From: CFX2 sp038328375
GTDB taxonomy: Bacteria > Chloroflexota > Anaerolineae > Aggregatilineales > Phototrophicaceae
Direction of reading: 5' to 3'
Length of the DNA stretch: 64,000 nt
Assembly (NCBI GenBank): GCA_038328375.1
Contig: JBBQLX010000014.1
Span: 1-64,000, forward strand
Within the stretch, counting starts at the first letter, position 1. Each line of letters starts with the position of its first letter. Made by a program: the position numbers and the translations under genes. Below the pieces are notes generated by a model. The model was given only the letters and a program-made list of their open reading frames with translations, did not search any database and was not told the origin of the DNA. Positions 51,562-60,546 of the stretch are shown piece after piece.

Positions 51562-52050
51562 TTAATGGGATTCTCTTTTTATATCCACAAACGTACCGCC
51601 GGTAATGGTTTCCAACTGCTCTAGCGTCACACCAAAAATGGTGTTACTTGCACCACCAGCCGGATAAATCTGTTGATAGCGTTTCAATGAGTCATCAAGA
51701 TATACGGCACGCGGCTGTGTTCGATGTCCCAAAGGCGGCACACCACCCGGCGCGTAGCCAATAAGGTTTATACACTGCTCCGGCGTGGCAAACTTCACCT
51801 GTTTACGGGAAACACCCAACAGCACTGCGATCTTGCGGTCATCGACGCGCTGATCACCGCTGGCAATAACCACGACTGGCTTATCATCCACAATGAAGCA
51901 AATACTCTTGGCAATTTGCCCCAGTTCGCAGCCAATTTCATCCGCAGCCAATTGCGACGTTGCCGTTGAATTTTCAAAATAGCGTATGTGAATATCTAAA
52001 TTAAATTTATCGAGAGCCATTTGGACATCTTCAGGAGTTAAAGTTTCCAT
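51562..52050 (-). CDS. YbaK/EbsC-type aminoacyl-tRNA deacylase
   Basis: 162 residues with an AGGTGAGA site. It matches the YbaK/ProX editing domain, which hydrolyses mischarged Cys- or Ala-tRNA-Pro: KSICFIVDDKPVVVIASGD, KIAVLLGVSRKQVKFATPEQ and GYAPGGVPPLGH, which holds the conserved GG-x-P loop. A lysine in KSICF is the usual catalytic-site residue. It is a stand-alone trans-editing factor in the cytoplasm. Confidence 0.88.
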   Translation of the reverse strand: METLTPEDVQMALDKFNLDIHIRYFENSTATSQLAADEIGCELGQIAKSICFIVDDKPVVVIASGDQRVDDRKIAVLLGVSRKQVKFATPEQCINLIGYAPGGVPPLGHRTQPRAVYLDDSLKRYQQIYPAGGASNTIFGVTLEQLETITGGTFVDIKRESH

Positions 52051-52189
52051 TGTATTCTCACCTAGAAAGATACGTTAGATCCTAGCAATGTTAAGAGATT
52101 TACGAAACAACAGGCTAATGTTAAGAGTTTTGCAATGAATCATGAATTCTTTTACACTTGGCTCACAATTGACCTAAGAGAATCAAAAG

Positions 52190-52768
52190 ATGACTACCTC
52201 TCCAATTTACCGCGTTCAAATCAATCAAGCCACTCTTGAACTCATACAGGGTGATATAACTCAGCAAACGACAGATGCGATTGTCAACGCTGCTAATTCG
52301 TCCTTATTAGGAGGGGGTGGAGTTGATGGAGCGATTCATCGTGTGGCGGGGTCTGAATTGCTTGCCGAGACACGCACACTAGGGGGTTGCAAAACGGGTG
52401 ATGCGAAGATAACAGGCGGCTACAAACTAAAGGCCAAATTCGTCATTCACGCTGTAGGCCCTATTTATCAAAGAAATGATGCGCATGTGCCAGAGCAGCT
52501 TGCCAGTGCTTACCATCGCAGCATGGAGTTAGCCGAAGCCAATGGCATCCGAACCATTTCGTTTCCGTCAATCAGCACGGGTGCTTATGGTTATCCGGTT
52601 GAAGAAGCTGCCCCGATTGCGTTGAAAACCGTCATCGAATATGTTATTCAACATGATCATTTTGAGCGCATCATATTCGTTCTTTTTAATCAACAGATCG
52701 CTGAAACTTATGCCCATGCACTTACACAACTGGCACAGCTTAATCCGAATGGCATAAAATCGGTATAA
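52190..52768 (+). CDS. Macro domain protein (ADP-ribose / O-acetyl-ADP-ribose hydrolase type)
   Basis: 192 residues that form one macro domain. The signature TDAIVNAANSSLLGGGGVDGAIH and the loop SFPSISTGAYGYPVEEAA are typical of the YmdB/MacroD group, which removes ADP-ribose or acts on O-acetyl-ADP-ribose. Asn in the NAAN motif and Gly-rich loop are kept. No ART or DarT toxin gene is next to it, so a toxin-antitoxin role is not supported. It ends at a bidirectional terminator. Confidence 0.92.
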   Translation: MTTSPIYRVQINQATLELIQGDITQQTTDAIVNAANSSLLGGGGVDGAIHRVAGSELLAETRTLGGCKTGDAKITGGYKLKAKFVIHAVGPIYQRNDAHVPEQLASAYHRSMELAEANGIRTISFPSISTGAYGYPVEEAAPIALKTVIEYVIQHDHFERIIFVLFNQQIAETYAHALTQLAQLNPNGIKSV

Positions 52769-52774
52769 AAACAA

Positions 52775-52800
52775 GGCAGCTATTAGAAGCTGCCAGTTTT
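52775..52800. terminator. Bidirectional hairpin terminator
   Basis: GGCAGCT (52775-52781) pairs with AGCTGCC (52788-52794), flanked by AAAAACAA on one side and AGTTTTTG on the other. It serves the macro-domain gene and the converging MarR gene. Confidence 0.85.
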
Positions 52801-52822
52801 TGCAATCTTTAGGGTTTTGTCT

Positions 52823-53269
52823 CTATTCGGTTGGCAAGGCTTGCAAGTTCGCCAGAACACTCTGGAAGCCCTTGAAATCCCCGGCAGAAACTGACTTTCG
52901 GATACGTGTATCCACTTGATCTGCACTCGCCATAACCTGTTCGCGATGACTGTTGCCTTTGCTGGTCAGGTAAATCCGAACAGCACGACGATCTGAAGAA
53001 TCGGGACGACGCTCAATCATATCCTTATTCTGGAGTTTATCCAAAATAGGTGTGAATGAAGTGGCTGCCCGACCGACTGCACGCGCGAGTTCGGAAGCAT
53101 GTTGTCCATCCTGCTCATACAGTGAACGCAAGATATACCATTCAATTACTGTTAAACCCAACGGTTCGATCACCTGACCATAAACTTGGTCAAGATTTCG
53201 AAGTGCAATATCAAGATTGCACCATATTGATCCAGCAAACCGTAAGGATTGATTTTTCGTATCGCTCAT
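52823..53269 (-). CDS. MarR family transcription regulator
   Basis: 148 residues from the ATG at 53269 with GAGGTA upstream; longer frames start inside the FHA gene. The winged helix is at about residues 40-110: LYEQDGQHASELARAVGRAATSFTPILDKLQNKDMIERRPDSSDRRAVRIYLTS in shortened form, with the DxR-xx-R wing (DSSDRRAVRI). MarR dimers usually repress nearby genes and respond to phenolic or oxidative signals. Likely targets are itself or neighbours; no palindrome is evident upstream. Confidence 0.9.
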   Translation of the reverse strand: MSDTKNQSLRFAGSIWCNLDIALRNLDQVYGQVIEPLGLTVIEWYILRSLYEQDGQHASELARAVGRAATSFTPILDKLQNKDMIERRPDSSDRRAVRIYLTSKGNSHREQVMASADQVDTRIRKSVSAGDFKGFQSVLANLQALPTE

Positions 53270-53327
53270 TAGTACCTCGGTCTCATTTCCTTCTACTAGT
53301 GGCAAAATAGTCGCCATAAATAATAAG

Positions 53328-53669
53328 CTATTGTTCCAAAGAAAGGGAAAGCAAAAGATCACCGAAACCCAATTGGTCGCCAGAGGTCAGCATGTAGGGG
53401 ATATCAGGTTTTAGGCGTTTACCATTTAGGAATGTGCCGTTTATGGATGCGAGGTCTACTAGATGGAGCTTTTCCTGATAGCGAACCAGAGCAGCATGGC
53501 GACGCGAAACCCCTTTTTCAAGGGCTTTGAATTCCGCCAAGTCAATATCTGTAATGAAACTGCTGCGGCTGTCGGAACGTCCTAGCACAAAACCATCAGT
53601 GGTCAACAAGGAGACTTGCACACTTTGGAGGGTATTATCTGTTGCCTGAAGAAGTAATCTGCTTTCCAT
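53328..53669 (-). CDS. Small FHA domain protein
   Basis: 113 residues that are almost entirely an FHA domain, the phosphothreonine reader. Conserved residues are GRSD near 30, GVSRRHA near 53, and SINGTFLNG near 77, matching the GR, SxxH and NG positions. It is a stand-alone reader similar in layout to GarA-type proteins. It lies upstream of the MarR gene by 58 bases. A phosphothreonine partner could be one of the kinase-cluster tails, but they are far away in the window. Confidence 0.88.
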   Translation of the reverse strand: MESRLLLQATDNTLQSVQVSLLTTDGFVLGRSDSRSSFITDIDLAEFKALEKGVSRRHAALVRYQEKLHLVDLASINGTFLNGKRLKPDIPYMLTSGDQLGFGDLLLSLSLEQ

Positions 53670-53695
53670 TCTCACCTAACGATTTACCATGTTAA

Positions 53696-54323
53696 CTGCG
53701 ACGTGTAGAATTATGCGGCTAGCTAATTTTTATAAATACTATAAAACAAATATTACCACGATCCACTAGCCAGTAAGAATTAAGCTAAGCAACGATATTA
53801 TTGACTAAGTATGCCATAAACTACCAGAACTTCCATATCCATTAATACCAATTGAAATACAATTTGATTATTGTCATATTCTCCACAAGTACTCAAACGA
53901 TTAAATCCTTGGTAAACAGCTTCAAACTCAATTTTCACTTGACTTTTCTTACAACATCCGTTACATACCCTGATCTTATGTAACTATTTATATGATACCA
54001 CTCTTATCGTAAAAATGATACATTTTAGTATTAATGCGAGGTAGTCAATGAGTTCTGTAGTATATTGCGTAATAGCTGGGGACGTTCTTCAAGTCACTAT
54101 TCAGGTATAAAATGCACACCTAAACCATTTAGATTAAAAATTGTACAGAAAAAGATTTTTGTACAATATTACTACATGGATTACTTTGAAGTGTCATAAT
54201 TATGTTAGCATTTTAATCAGCAAGACTCAAAATTATAAATTCAGATTATGCTAAATGGCTCGATAGTCGATTAAGCTAATATGAGAATATAGAAAGCTGT
54301 GAAAATTTCAAATTTAGTTTATT
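53696..54323. other. AT-rich gene-free stretch
   Basis: About 630 bases with no credible ORF, RNA gene or strong hairpin. Base composition is far more AT-rich than the surrounding genes, and so is the end of the neighbouring gene. It may be a horizontally acquired or degenerated segment or a long regulatory region. Confidence 0.5.
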
Positions 54324-54863
54324 TTATTTTTTTGTAATGCGGTTTGAAATATTGGAGGGTCGCCATGACGCGTTTTCTAAGTGATCTGTAGGCGCAAAAC
54401 TTAATAAAGTGTTCCCCTTGGCTTCTTTTAAGTAATAAACCATATATTCTTGATTCGCTTGAATTCGCTTATCGGGGGCGAGGCTGTGTTTAAAACTTGT
54501 CAATACGCCATATGCATCAGTGAGGATAATCGGCTTCCAAAACAGCCATGTTGAAGGCAGCTTCTCAGGCGCACGAAATACGCCAAAATGCAGTTGCACG
54601 CGAGAATATCGGCGAGAACGCATGAACAGCATGAAAACACCGACCAGCAGCGCCCCTACCCCGATCATCCACAACCCGCCCCAAAAGAGGGTTATCAAAA
54701 AACTCCGCAGTAAAATGATTACGGGAACCATCAGAAGCATTACGGTTACTACTGGCTCCATAACCACTTCGCGCCGTTGTTCATTGTGAAGCTTGCCTAG
54801 CCGATTGGCTAGCAGTCGCTCACGCATTTGAGGGGAAACTCGAGTATCAATTACAACATTCAT
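54324..54863 (-). CDS. Two-helix membrane protein, unknown
   Basis: 179 residues. Two membrane helices at about 40-60 and 65-85 (VVTVMLLMVPVIILLRSF and GGLWMIGVGALLVGVFML), a basic N-terminal region, and a beta-rich C-terminal part with VQLHFGVFRAPEKLPSTW and YMVYYLKEAKG. The arrangement of a helix pair followed by a beta domain is like the 36906 protein, but I see no sequence match strong enough to call them related. It lies beside the AT-rich stretch. Confidence 0.6.
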   Translation of the reverse strand: MNVVIDTRVSPQMRERLLANRLGKLHNEQRREVVMEPVVTVMLLMVPVIILLRSFLITLFWGGLWMIGVGALLVGVFMLFMRSRRYSRVQLHFGVFRAPEKLPSTWLFWKPIILTDAYGVLTSFKHSLAPDKRIQANQEYMVYYLKEAKGNTLLSFAPTDHLENASWRPSNISNRITKK

Positions 54864-54892
54864 AACTTTGGATATTAGCTTCCGCTGGATAG

Positions 54893-55858
54893 TTATTCAA
54901 GTGCCGTCACTGTAACCCGACCACCGAGTTGCAGCACCAAGACACTTGCCACAATAAAAGCGCCACCGATCAATTGTACGGGCAGCATCTCCTCACCTAA
55001 GAATATACGTGCAAAGACCAATGTTAAGATTGGTTCGACTGTTCCAATAATAGATGCTCTCGCAGCGCCTACTTTTTGGATGCCCATTGTCAGGAAGAAT
55101 CCACCTACTACAGTACTAACCGTCGCAATAGCCAGTATCCTCAGCCATAGTTCGACACCGTTCGGCTGGTGGGCGGCTAATATCGGCATTGAGAATGTAA
55201 TCTCGCCAAGGTGAGTCCAAAAATCACCCGGCATTTGCAGCGCCCGAAACGGAATTAAAACCAGCAAAATTAATAATGCGCCTGTGGTTGACCACGCACT
55301 GGCAGCCCCTAGCGCGGTATGCCCTTTTAGCCAGCGTCCACTCAAGATAAAGTAAACAGCGACGACGAACGCGCAAAACAAGGCCAGCAGCACACCAACC
55401 AGCGTATCATTACCCACTCCCTGCCCGAAGTCGGGTACAGTCAATACAATCCCGATGGTTGTCAGCACCAACGCGCCCCAGCCCGCCGCTGGCAAGCGCT
55501 CACCCATCAAGGCCGAAAGGACGGCGACAATTGAAGGGTAGGTATAAAATAGTACGACAAAAGTACCTGCCGGAATGCGCTCAAAACCCCAAAAAGTGGC
55601 TACGGCTGCTATAGCTAACAGCGTTCCCATTCCCAACAGTCGCAATCGGGGAAGTGGCTTATCACCGGCTGGCAACCGTAATACACGTACCATCAACCAG
55701 AACAACGGCGCAGCCAGTGCGAAGCGCCATGTCGCAATATCCAGAGAATTGAGCCCAGCGACCTGCAACGCCTTAATAAATACAGGCAGCATCGAATATC
55801 CGGTTACGGATGCCAGAACTAATAACATACCATCGCGTTGATTACGGCTGATATTCAT
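54893..55858 (-). CDS. EamA family (DMT) transporter
   Basis: About 321 residues with ten hydrophobic helices in two halves, each an EamA repeat: SVTGYSMLPVFIKALQVAGL in the first and VVGGFFLTMGIQKVGAARASIIGTVEPILTLVFA in the second, shortened here. Drug/metabolite transporters export or import small molecules such as amino acids or nucleobases. The ATG at 55858 is used here; a TTG at 55870 overlaps the stop of the next gene upstream. It pairs with the paralogue 55867-56814, and two such genes in tandem often form a heterodimer or arise by duplication. Confidence 0.9.
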   Translation of the reverse strand: MNISRNQRDGMLLVLASVTGYSMLPVFIKALQVAGLNSLDIATWRFALAAPLFWLMVRVLRLPAGDKPLPRLRLLGMGTLLAIAAVATFWGFERIPAGTFVVLFYTYPSIVAVLSALMGERLPAAGWGALVLTTIGIVLTVPDFGQGVGNDTLVGVLLALFCAFVVAVYFILSGRWLKGHTALGAASAWSTTGALLILLVLIPFRALQMPGDFWTHLGEITFSMPILAAHQPNGVELWLRILAIATVSTVVGGFFLTMGIQKVGAARASIIGTVEPILTLVFARIFLGEEMLPVQLIGGAFIVASVLVLQLGGRVTVTALE

Positions 55859-55866
55859 CGGTGTTC

Positions 55867-56814
55867 TCAACCCGTCACCGATGGCAAATTGTCTAATATG
55901 GGGTCATCTGATGGTTTCTCGCGTCCCAATTGGAGGAGTACAACGCTGGCTAGAATAAACACTGCACCCACCAATTGTACCCATTGCAGGTTTTCGTAGC
56001 GGATAATAACTGCCCACACCAAAGTTAGTACGGGTTCAATCATGCTGACAATAGCCGCACGAGGCGCTCCTAAGCGATGCATTCCAGCATAAAAGGCAAA
56101 GATGGGAATGACGGTGCTAATGATCACCAACCCCAGAAAACCCGCCCAAACACTCAGGTTAGGGGGTATGGAGGTTGAGCCGCCTTGCAACGCTCTTACG
56201 ACCACCACAATCGCAGCAAAGATGAGCGAGCCACTGATGCTCCATGCACTGGCGGTTGAGAGGTCAGTTACACCTTTTACCGTGCGATTGCTCAACAAGA
56301 TGTAAACCGCATAAGTGGCAGCGTTTGCCAGCACCAGCAGCACACCGATTGGATCGACACCGCTAAAGCCCTGAAACAAATTGGGAACGGTCAGTACCAC
56401 GCCGACCAAGGTTAATCCTAATGCCAGCCAAGCGCGACCCGATAAGCGCTCTCCAAACAGGATTGCGCCGATTGCTACCAGCGCAGGATAGGTATAGATG
56501 AGTACGGTATACAATGATACAGGAACCCGTTCCACACCGAAGAATGCAATCATGGCGACAAAGCCGAACAGGAAACCCATGCCAAGCAACCGCCCACGCG
56601 GCATATAACCCGTTTTTGCAACCGATTGTCCACGCCGCATCCAACCCATTGCCAACCATGTAATCGGCACAGCTAGCACAAAGCGCCACACCACAATGTC
56701 TAGCGGATTGAAGGTACTGTTGTCGTAAATAAATTTGGTGAAAATAGCAAAAAATGAATACCCTGCTGCCGAGATAAGGATGAGCAGTAGGCCATCACGT
56801 TGGGTACGGGTCAT
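55867..56814 (-). CDS. EamA family (DMT) transporter, paralogue
   Basis: 315 residues with ten hydrophobic helices. The N-terminal half opens with LLLILISAAGYSFFAIFTKF and the second half has FYAGMHRLGAPRAAIVSMIEPVLTLVW in shortened form. It is followed directly by the second EamA gene. Each is long enough to work alone, so substrate and pairing cannot be decided. An AGGAAC site precedes the ATG. Confidence 0.9.
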   Translation of the reverse strand: MTRTQRDGLLLILISAAGYSFFAIFTKFIYDNSTFNPLDIVVWRFVLAVPITWLAMGWMRRGQSVAKTGYMPRGRLLGMGFLFGFVAMIAFFGVERVPVSLYTVLIYTYPALVAIGAILFGERLSGRAWLALGLTLVGVVLTVPNLFQGFSGVDPIGVLLVLANAATYAVYILLSNRTVKGVTDLSTASAWSISGSLIFAAIVVVVRALQGGSTSIPPNLSVWAGFLGLVIISTVIPIFAFYAGMHRLGAPRAAIVSMIEPVLTLVWAVIIRYENLQWVQLVGAVFILASVVLLQLGREKPSDDPILDNLPSVTG

Positions 56815-56914
56815 AAAGTTCCTAAGTGGTTGATCTCATAAGTAAGAATAGTCATCTTAAAGTCCGTTATAGATAAGGGGTTGTATTAGACAGCATCAAA
56901 TGTTCAAAATGTTG

Positions 56915-57130
56915 CGAATAATGCAGCAGTTACTGCATTTACTGCACCAATTGCAGTATTCCCGCTGAAATAGCAGGCGGATGTGAGGGAGTGAGGCGCT
57001 GAATTGACATTTTGTGGCGGCGGACGGCGCGGCTGATGCCACTGAAATGACACAATTTCAGCGGGAAGGTCGGCTACTGCCACCGCTGTGCAATTTGTGT
57101 CTGCCGCCGCCATCTTGGCTATTGTTCTAA
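56915..57130 (-). repeat. GC-rich intergenic repeat family, copy 3 (inverted)
   Basis: Read on the minus strand it carries TTCAGTGGCATCAGCCGCG, AAAATGTCAATTCAGCG and ATTTCAGCGGGAATACTGCA, in the same order as copy 2 (33280-33475). Copies 1 and 2 lie in the opposite orientation. It fills the gap between the EamA genes and the end of the complex I operon. Confidence 0.5.
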
Positions 57131-57283
57131 GCATCATTTGGCGGACAGGGAATGATATACGACGTTCTCCAAACCAGTTTTCATTTTAGAACAAAAGTTC
57201 ACAAAGGTCAATCGAAATAGGTTCGAGTTTTCTAACCTTAAACGATTTGCTGTGTGAAAGATGAGCCACCAATAATTAACAAA

Positions 57284-57307
57284 AAGGGCGAAGTTATCGT
57301 CCGCCCT
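57284..57307 (-). terminator. Terminator of the complex I operon
   Basis: AAGGGCG (57284-57290 region) pairs with CGCCCTT (57301-57307), and on the minus strand the stem is followed by TTTTTGTTAATT. It lies 26 bases beyond the nuoN stop and closes the operon. Confidence 0.8.
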
Positions 57308-57332
57308 TCACATCAAACAACGATCACCGCAA

Positions 57333-58847
57333 TTATTTTAATACGGTTGCTGCTATGGTCAGATTATCCGTCAGGTTGGTCGCAAGGAACGGCAGGATGC
57401 CCATGATAATCGTGCCTGCGAAAGCGATATAAATCGCCCAATTGACGTACTCGGTAGCACCTTCGGCCTTATCACCCTCACCATCACGCAGATACATGTT
57501 AACGATGATGCGGATATAGTAGAATGCGCTCACCACACTCGTCAGCACGCCGATGACCGCCAAAGGAATGAGGTTGGCTTCCAGCGCCGCACGGAACACA
57601 TACCACTTGCCTATGAAACCCGCTGTTAAGGGAATACCCGTCAAGCTGAGCATGAAGACCGCCATCATGAAGGCCAGCGCCGGACGGCTCTTGGACAATC
57701 CCACGAAGTCTTCAAGGGATGTACCGCTGCCATCATCTTTTTCAATCGCCATCGCGACACCGAACGCGCCGAGATTGGTAAACATGTAAGCGATCAAGTA
57801 CAACAACGCCGCGCGGATGGCCTCTAAGCCTAGTCCAGCACTACCAGCAGATGCTACAGCCATCATAATGTAGCCTGCGTGGGCAATCGACGAGTAGGCC
57901 AGCATACGCTTGATATTGGTCTGTGAGATCGCCACGAAATTACCGAGGATCAAGGTAGCCGCCGCTACCAACCAGAATGTCTGCTGCCATGCGGCGGTTG
58001 TATCGCCACTCTTCAAGACGAAGGTCGGCAGCGCGATGGTGACAATCCGCAGCAGTGCAGCGAAACCACCGATCTTCGCACCGACGCTCATGAAAGCAGT
58101 CACCGGTGTCGGTGCGCCTTCGTAAACATCCGGTGTCCACATATGGAAAGGAACAACCGCCACCTTAAAGCCTAAGCCCACTAAGATGAGGCCGGAACCG
58201 AGTAATAACAGGAAAGCGCCCGAACCGCCTGTCGCAACGATATTTTGGACGCTGGCGAAAATAACGGTCAGGGTGGTTGATCCGGTCGCACCAAACACCA
58301 GAGCCGCACCATACACGAAGAACGCGCTGGCAAAAGCACCGAGAATGAAATACTTCATACCACTTTCTTCCGAGCGCACATCCGGCACACGGAAAGCAGC
58401 CAGTACATACAATGGAATGCTCAGCAATTCCAGTGACACAAAGATCGTCACCAGATCATTAGCGCTTGCCATAAACATCATACCGCTCAAGCTAAACAAG
58501 ATCAGCGCATAAAACTCACCGCGCTCGATACCAGTTCGTTTGAGATAGTCGATGCTCATGAGAATGCTGATGAAGCCTGTAACCAGAATGACCACGTTGG
58601 CAATACTGGTGAAACCGTCCGCCGCGAACATGCCCAGAAAGGCTGTTCCTGTTTCATTGAAGGTAAAGAGATTCACCACAAAGCTCAGAACAACGATGCC
58701 CAACGCCAAAAATGCGGTCACAACTTTACGGTCTCGTGGAATAAACAGCACATCCACCAGCAGCAGCAAACATGCACCTATCGCAAGCACCACACCCGGC
58801 GCAGCCATCCACATGTTTAAGTCAGCAAAACTCGGAACTGAAAACAT
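57333..58847 (-). CDS. nuoN: NADH-quinone oxidoreductase subunit N
   Basis: 504 residues with about 14 membrane helices. NuoN is one of the three antiporter-like proton-pumping subunits of complex I. The conserved lysine/glutamate set is in RSEESGMKYFILGAFASAF and AVVPFHMWTPDVYEGAPTPVTAFMS (both shortened). MLAYSSIAHAGYI and LTGIPLTAGFIGKW are typical. It is the last gene of the minus-strand nuoJKLMN run. A 73-base gap separates it from nuoM. Confidence 0.96.
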   Translation of the reverse strand: MFSVPSFADLNMWMAAPGVVLAIGACLLLLVDVLFIPRDRKVVTAFLALGIVVLSFVVNLFTFNETGTAFLGMFAADGFTSIANVVILVTGFISILMSIDYLKRTGIERGEFYALILFSLSGMMFMASANDLVTIFVSLELLSIPLYVLAAFRVPDVRSEESGMKYFILGAFASAFFVYGAALVFGATGSTTLTVIFASVQNIVATGGSGAFLLLLGSGLILVGLGFKVAVVPFHMWTPDVYEGAPTPVTAFMSVGAKIGGFAALLRIVTIALPTFVLKSGDTTAAWQQTFWLVAAATLILGNFVAISQTNIKRMLAYSSIAHAGYIMMAVASAGSAGLGLEAIRAALLYLIAYMFTNLGAFGVAMAIEKDDGSGTSLEDFVGLSKSRPALAFMMAVFMLSLTGIPLTAGFIGKWYVFRAALEANLIPLAVIGVLTSVVSAFYYIRIIVNMYLRDGEGDKAEGATEYVNWAIYIAFAGTIIMGILPFLATNLTDNLTIAATVLK

Positions 58848-58920
58848 AATCTACCCCTAAAAAGTTGAGGCTCTTGAATAGAAGGGCGGATCACTGACCC
58901 ACCCCAACCTCTACATATTA

Positions 58921-60480
58921 TTAGCGCAGTACGGTGCTGGCTGCGCTGTTGATGTTCTGTGCCATCTGAGTAACCGTCGGCCCCATCGAGTCGAAGAACG
59001 TCTTGGGCTGAACACCAATCCAGATGATGACCACAATTACGGCTACCAAGACCGTTGTTTCCTGCCAGCGTAAACCTTCAAGATGGTTATTTTCTTCATG
59101 GGTAACGTCACCCATAAATACCTTCTGATACATATAGAGTATGTAAACTGCTGAAAGGATGACACCCAAGGTCGCAAATAAGGTGAAGAAGAAGCCGAGT
59201 GTTGGGCTGCCAAGCGATCCCATCAAAATGGTGAACTCGCCGACGAAACCGTTCAAACCGGGCAAGCCCATACTGCTGAGGGCAATAAGGAGACTTAGAC
59301 CCCCAAATACCGGAAGCACCTTCCAAATACCACCATAAGCAGCAATATCTTTGGTATGACGGCGCTCATATAAGACACCAACGAACAAGAACATGCCACC
59401 TGTGCTGATACCATGATTGACCATTTGCAGGATAGCGCCCTGAATGCCGATGGTGTTGAGGGCGAAGATGCCCAAAATCACGAAACCCATATGGCTAATG
59501 GATGAATAGGCAACCAACTTTTTCACGTCGGTTTGGGCGTAAGTCACCCACGCGCCGTAGATGATACCAATGACGGCGAGTGTCGCCACAAAAGGAGCCC
59601 AAGCATGAGCCGCCTGCGGGAACAGGGGTAAGCAGAAGCGGATAATACCATAAGCACCCAGCTTTAGCAGCACACCGGCTAGAACGACCGAGCCAGCCGT
59701 CGGTGACTGAACGTGCGCGTCCGGCAGCCAACTATGGAACGGCCAAATCGGCACTTTAATCGCGAAGGCGATCAAGAAGCCGAGGAATAAGAAAGACTGT
59801 GTGCTGAACACCCCAGCAAATGGGAAGACCAGCTTACCCGTCTGGATGAGTTCCATAATTGCTGGCAGCGAGAATGTTCCGGCGTTGATGCCTACATAGA
59901 GGATTGCCAGCAGCATCAAGATCGAGCCAGCCATCGTGTACAGGAAGAACTTGACGGCGGCGTAAATGCGGCGTTCCGCACCCCAGATGCCGATCAAGAA
60001 GTACATCGGAACCAGAGTCACTTCCCAGAAGATGTAGAACATGAACAGGTCTTGTGCCATGAACACGCCCAACATGGCGAATTCCAGCAGCAGCATGAAT
60101 ATGTAATACAGGCGTTCACGTCCACGTTCATGAATGACGTGTGCAGTGAACGAGCTGAGAATCGCAATCGGCATAATGAAGGTTGTCAGCACGATCAGGA
60201 GGATGCTGATGCCATCCACACCAATCGAGAAGCTGATGCCGATGCTCGGTATCCACTCGATCTGCTGTGCAAATTGCAAACCGGGATTGGAGGCGTTGAA
60301 GGTCGCCCACATCACCAGCGATGCGATAAATGCCGCCCCGCTGAAGCCGAGTGCCATCCATTTAAAATTCTCATTGCCATGTCCATCTGCACCCTGCTCA
60401 CGCATGAGTAACAGTGGGATGATCCCGATCAGTGGGAGAAATAACACCACTGTCGAGAGCGAAATCGCGGAACTTACCAT
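58921..60480 (-). CDS. nuoM: NADH-quinone oxidoreductase subunit M
   Basis: 519 residues, about 14 membrane helices, a proton-pumping antiporter-like subunit of complex I. Typical elements are FYIFWEVTLVPMYFLIGIWG, KVPIWPFHSWLPDAHVQSPT, KKLVAYSSISHMGFVILG and MGLPGLNGFVGEF. GAGGAG lies about 8 bases upstream of the ATG. It lies 66 bases after nuoL on the same strand. Confidence 0.97.
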   Translation of the reverse strand: MVSSAISLSTVVLFLPLIGIIPLLLMREQGADGHGNENFKWMALGFSGAAFIASLVMWATFNASNPGLQFAQQIEWIPSIGISFSIGVDGISILLIVLTTFIMPIAILSSFTAHVIHERGRERLYYIFMLLLEFAMLGVFMAQDLFMFYIFWEVTLVPMYFLIGIWGAERRIYAAVKFFLYTMAGSILMLLAILYVGINAGTFSLPAIMELIQTGKLVFPFAGVFSTQSFLFLGFLIAFAIKVPIWPFHSWLPDAHVQSPTAGSVVLAGVLLKLGAYGIIRFCLPLFPQAAHAWAPFVATLAVIGIIYGAWVTYAQTDVKKLVAYSSISHMGFVILGIFALNTIGIQGAILQMVNHGISTGGMFLFVGVLYERRHTKDIAAYGGIWKVLPVFGGLSLLIALSSMGLPGLNGFVGEFTILMGSLGSPTLGFFFTLFATLGVILSAVYILYMYQKVFMGDVTHEENNHLEGLRWQETTVLVAVIVVIIWIGVQPKTFFDSMGPTVTQMAQNINSAASTVLR

Positions 60481-60546
60481 AAGTACGCTCTCCTCAAAAT
60501 CCGGTTGCGTTCATCACTGAACCGCACGAAAGCCATTAAAACTAAC

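Noticed and set aside
52190..52768. Macro-domain protein as DarG-type antitoxin
   Set aside because: No DarT-like toxin lies next to it and the protein is a single enzyme-type macro domain.
56904..57137. 77-residue open frame on the minus strand
   Set aside because: It is the inverted third copy of the GC-rich repeat.
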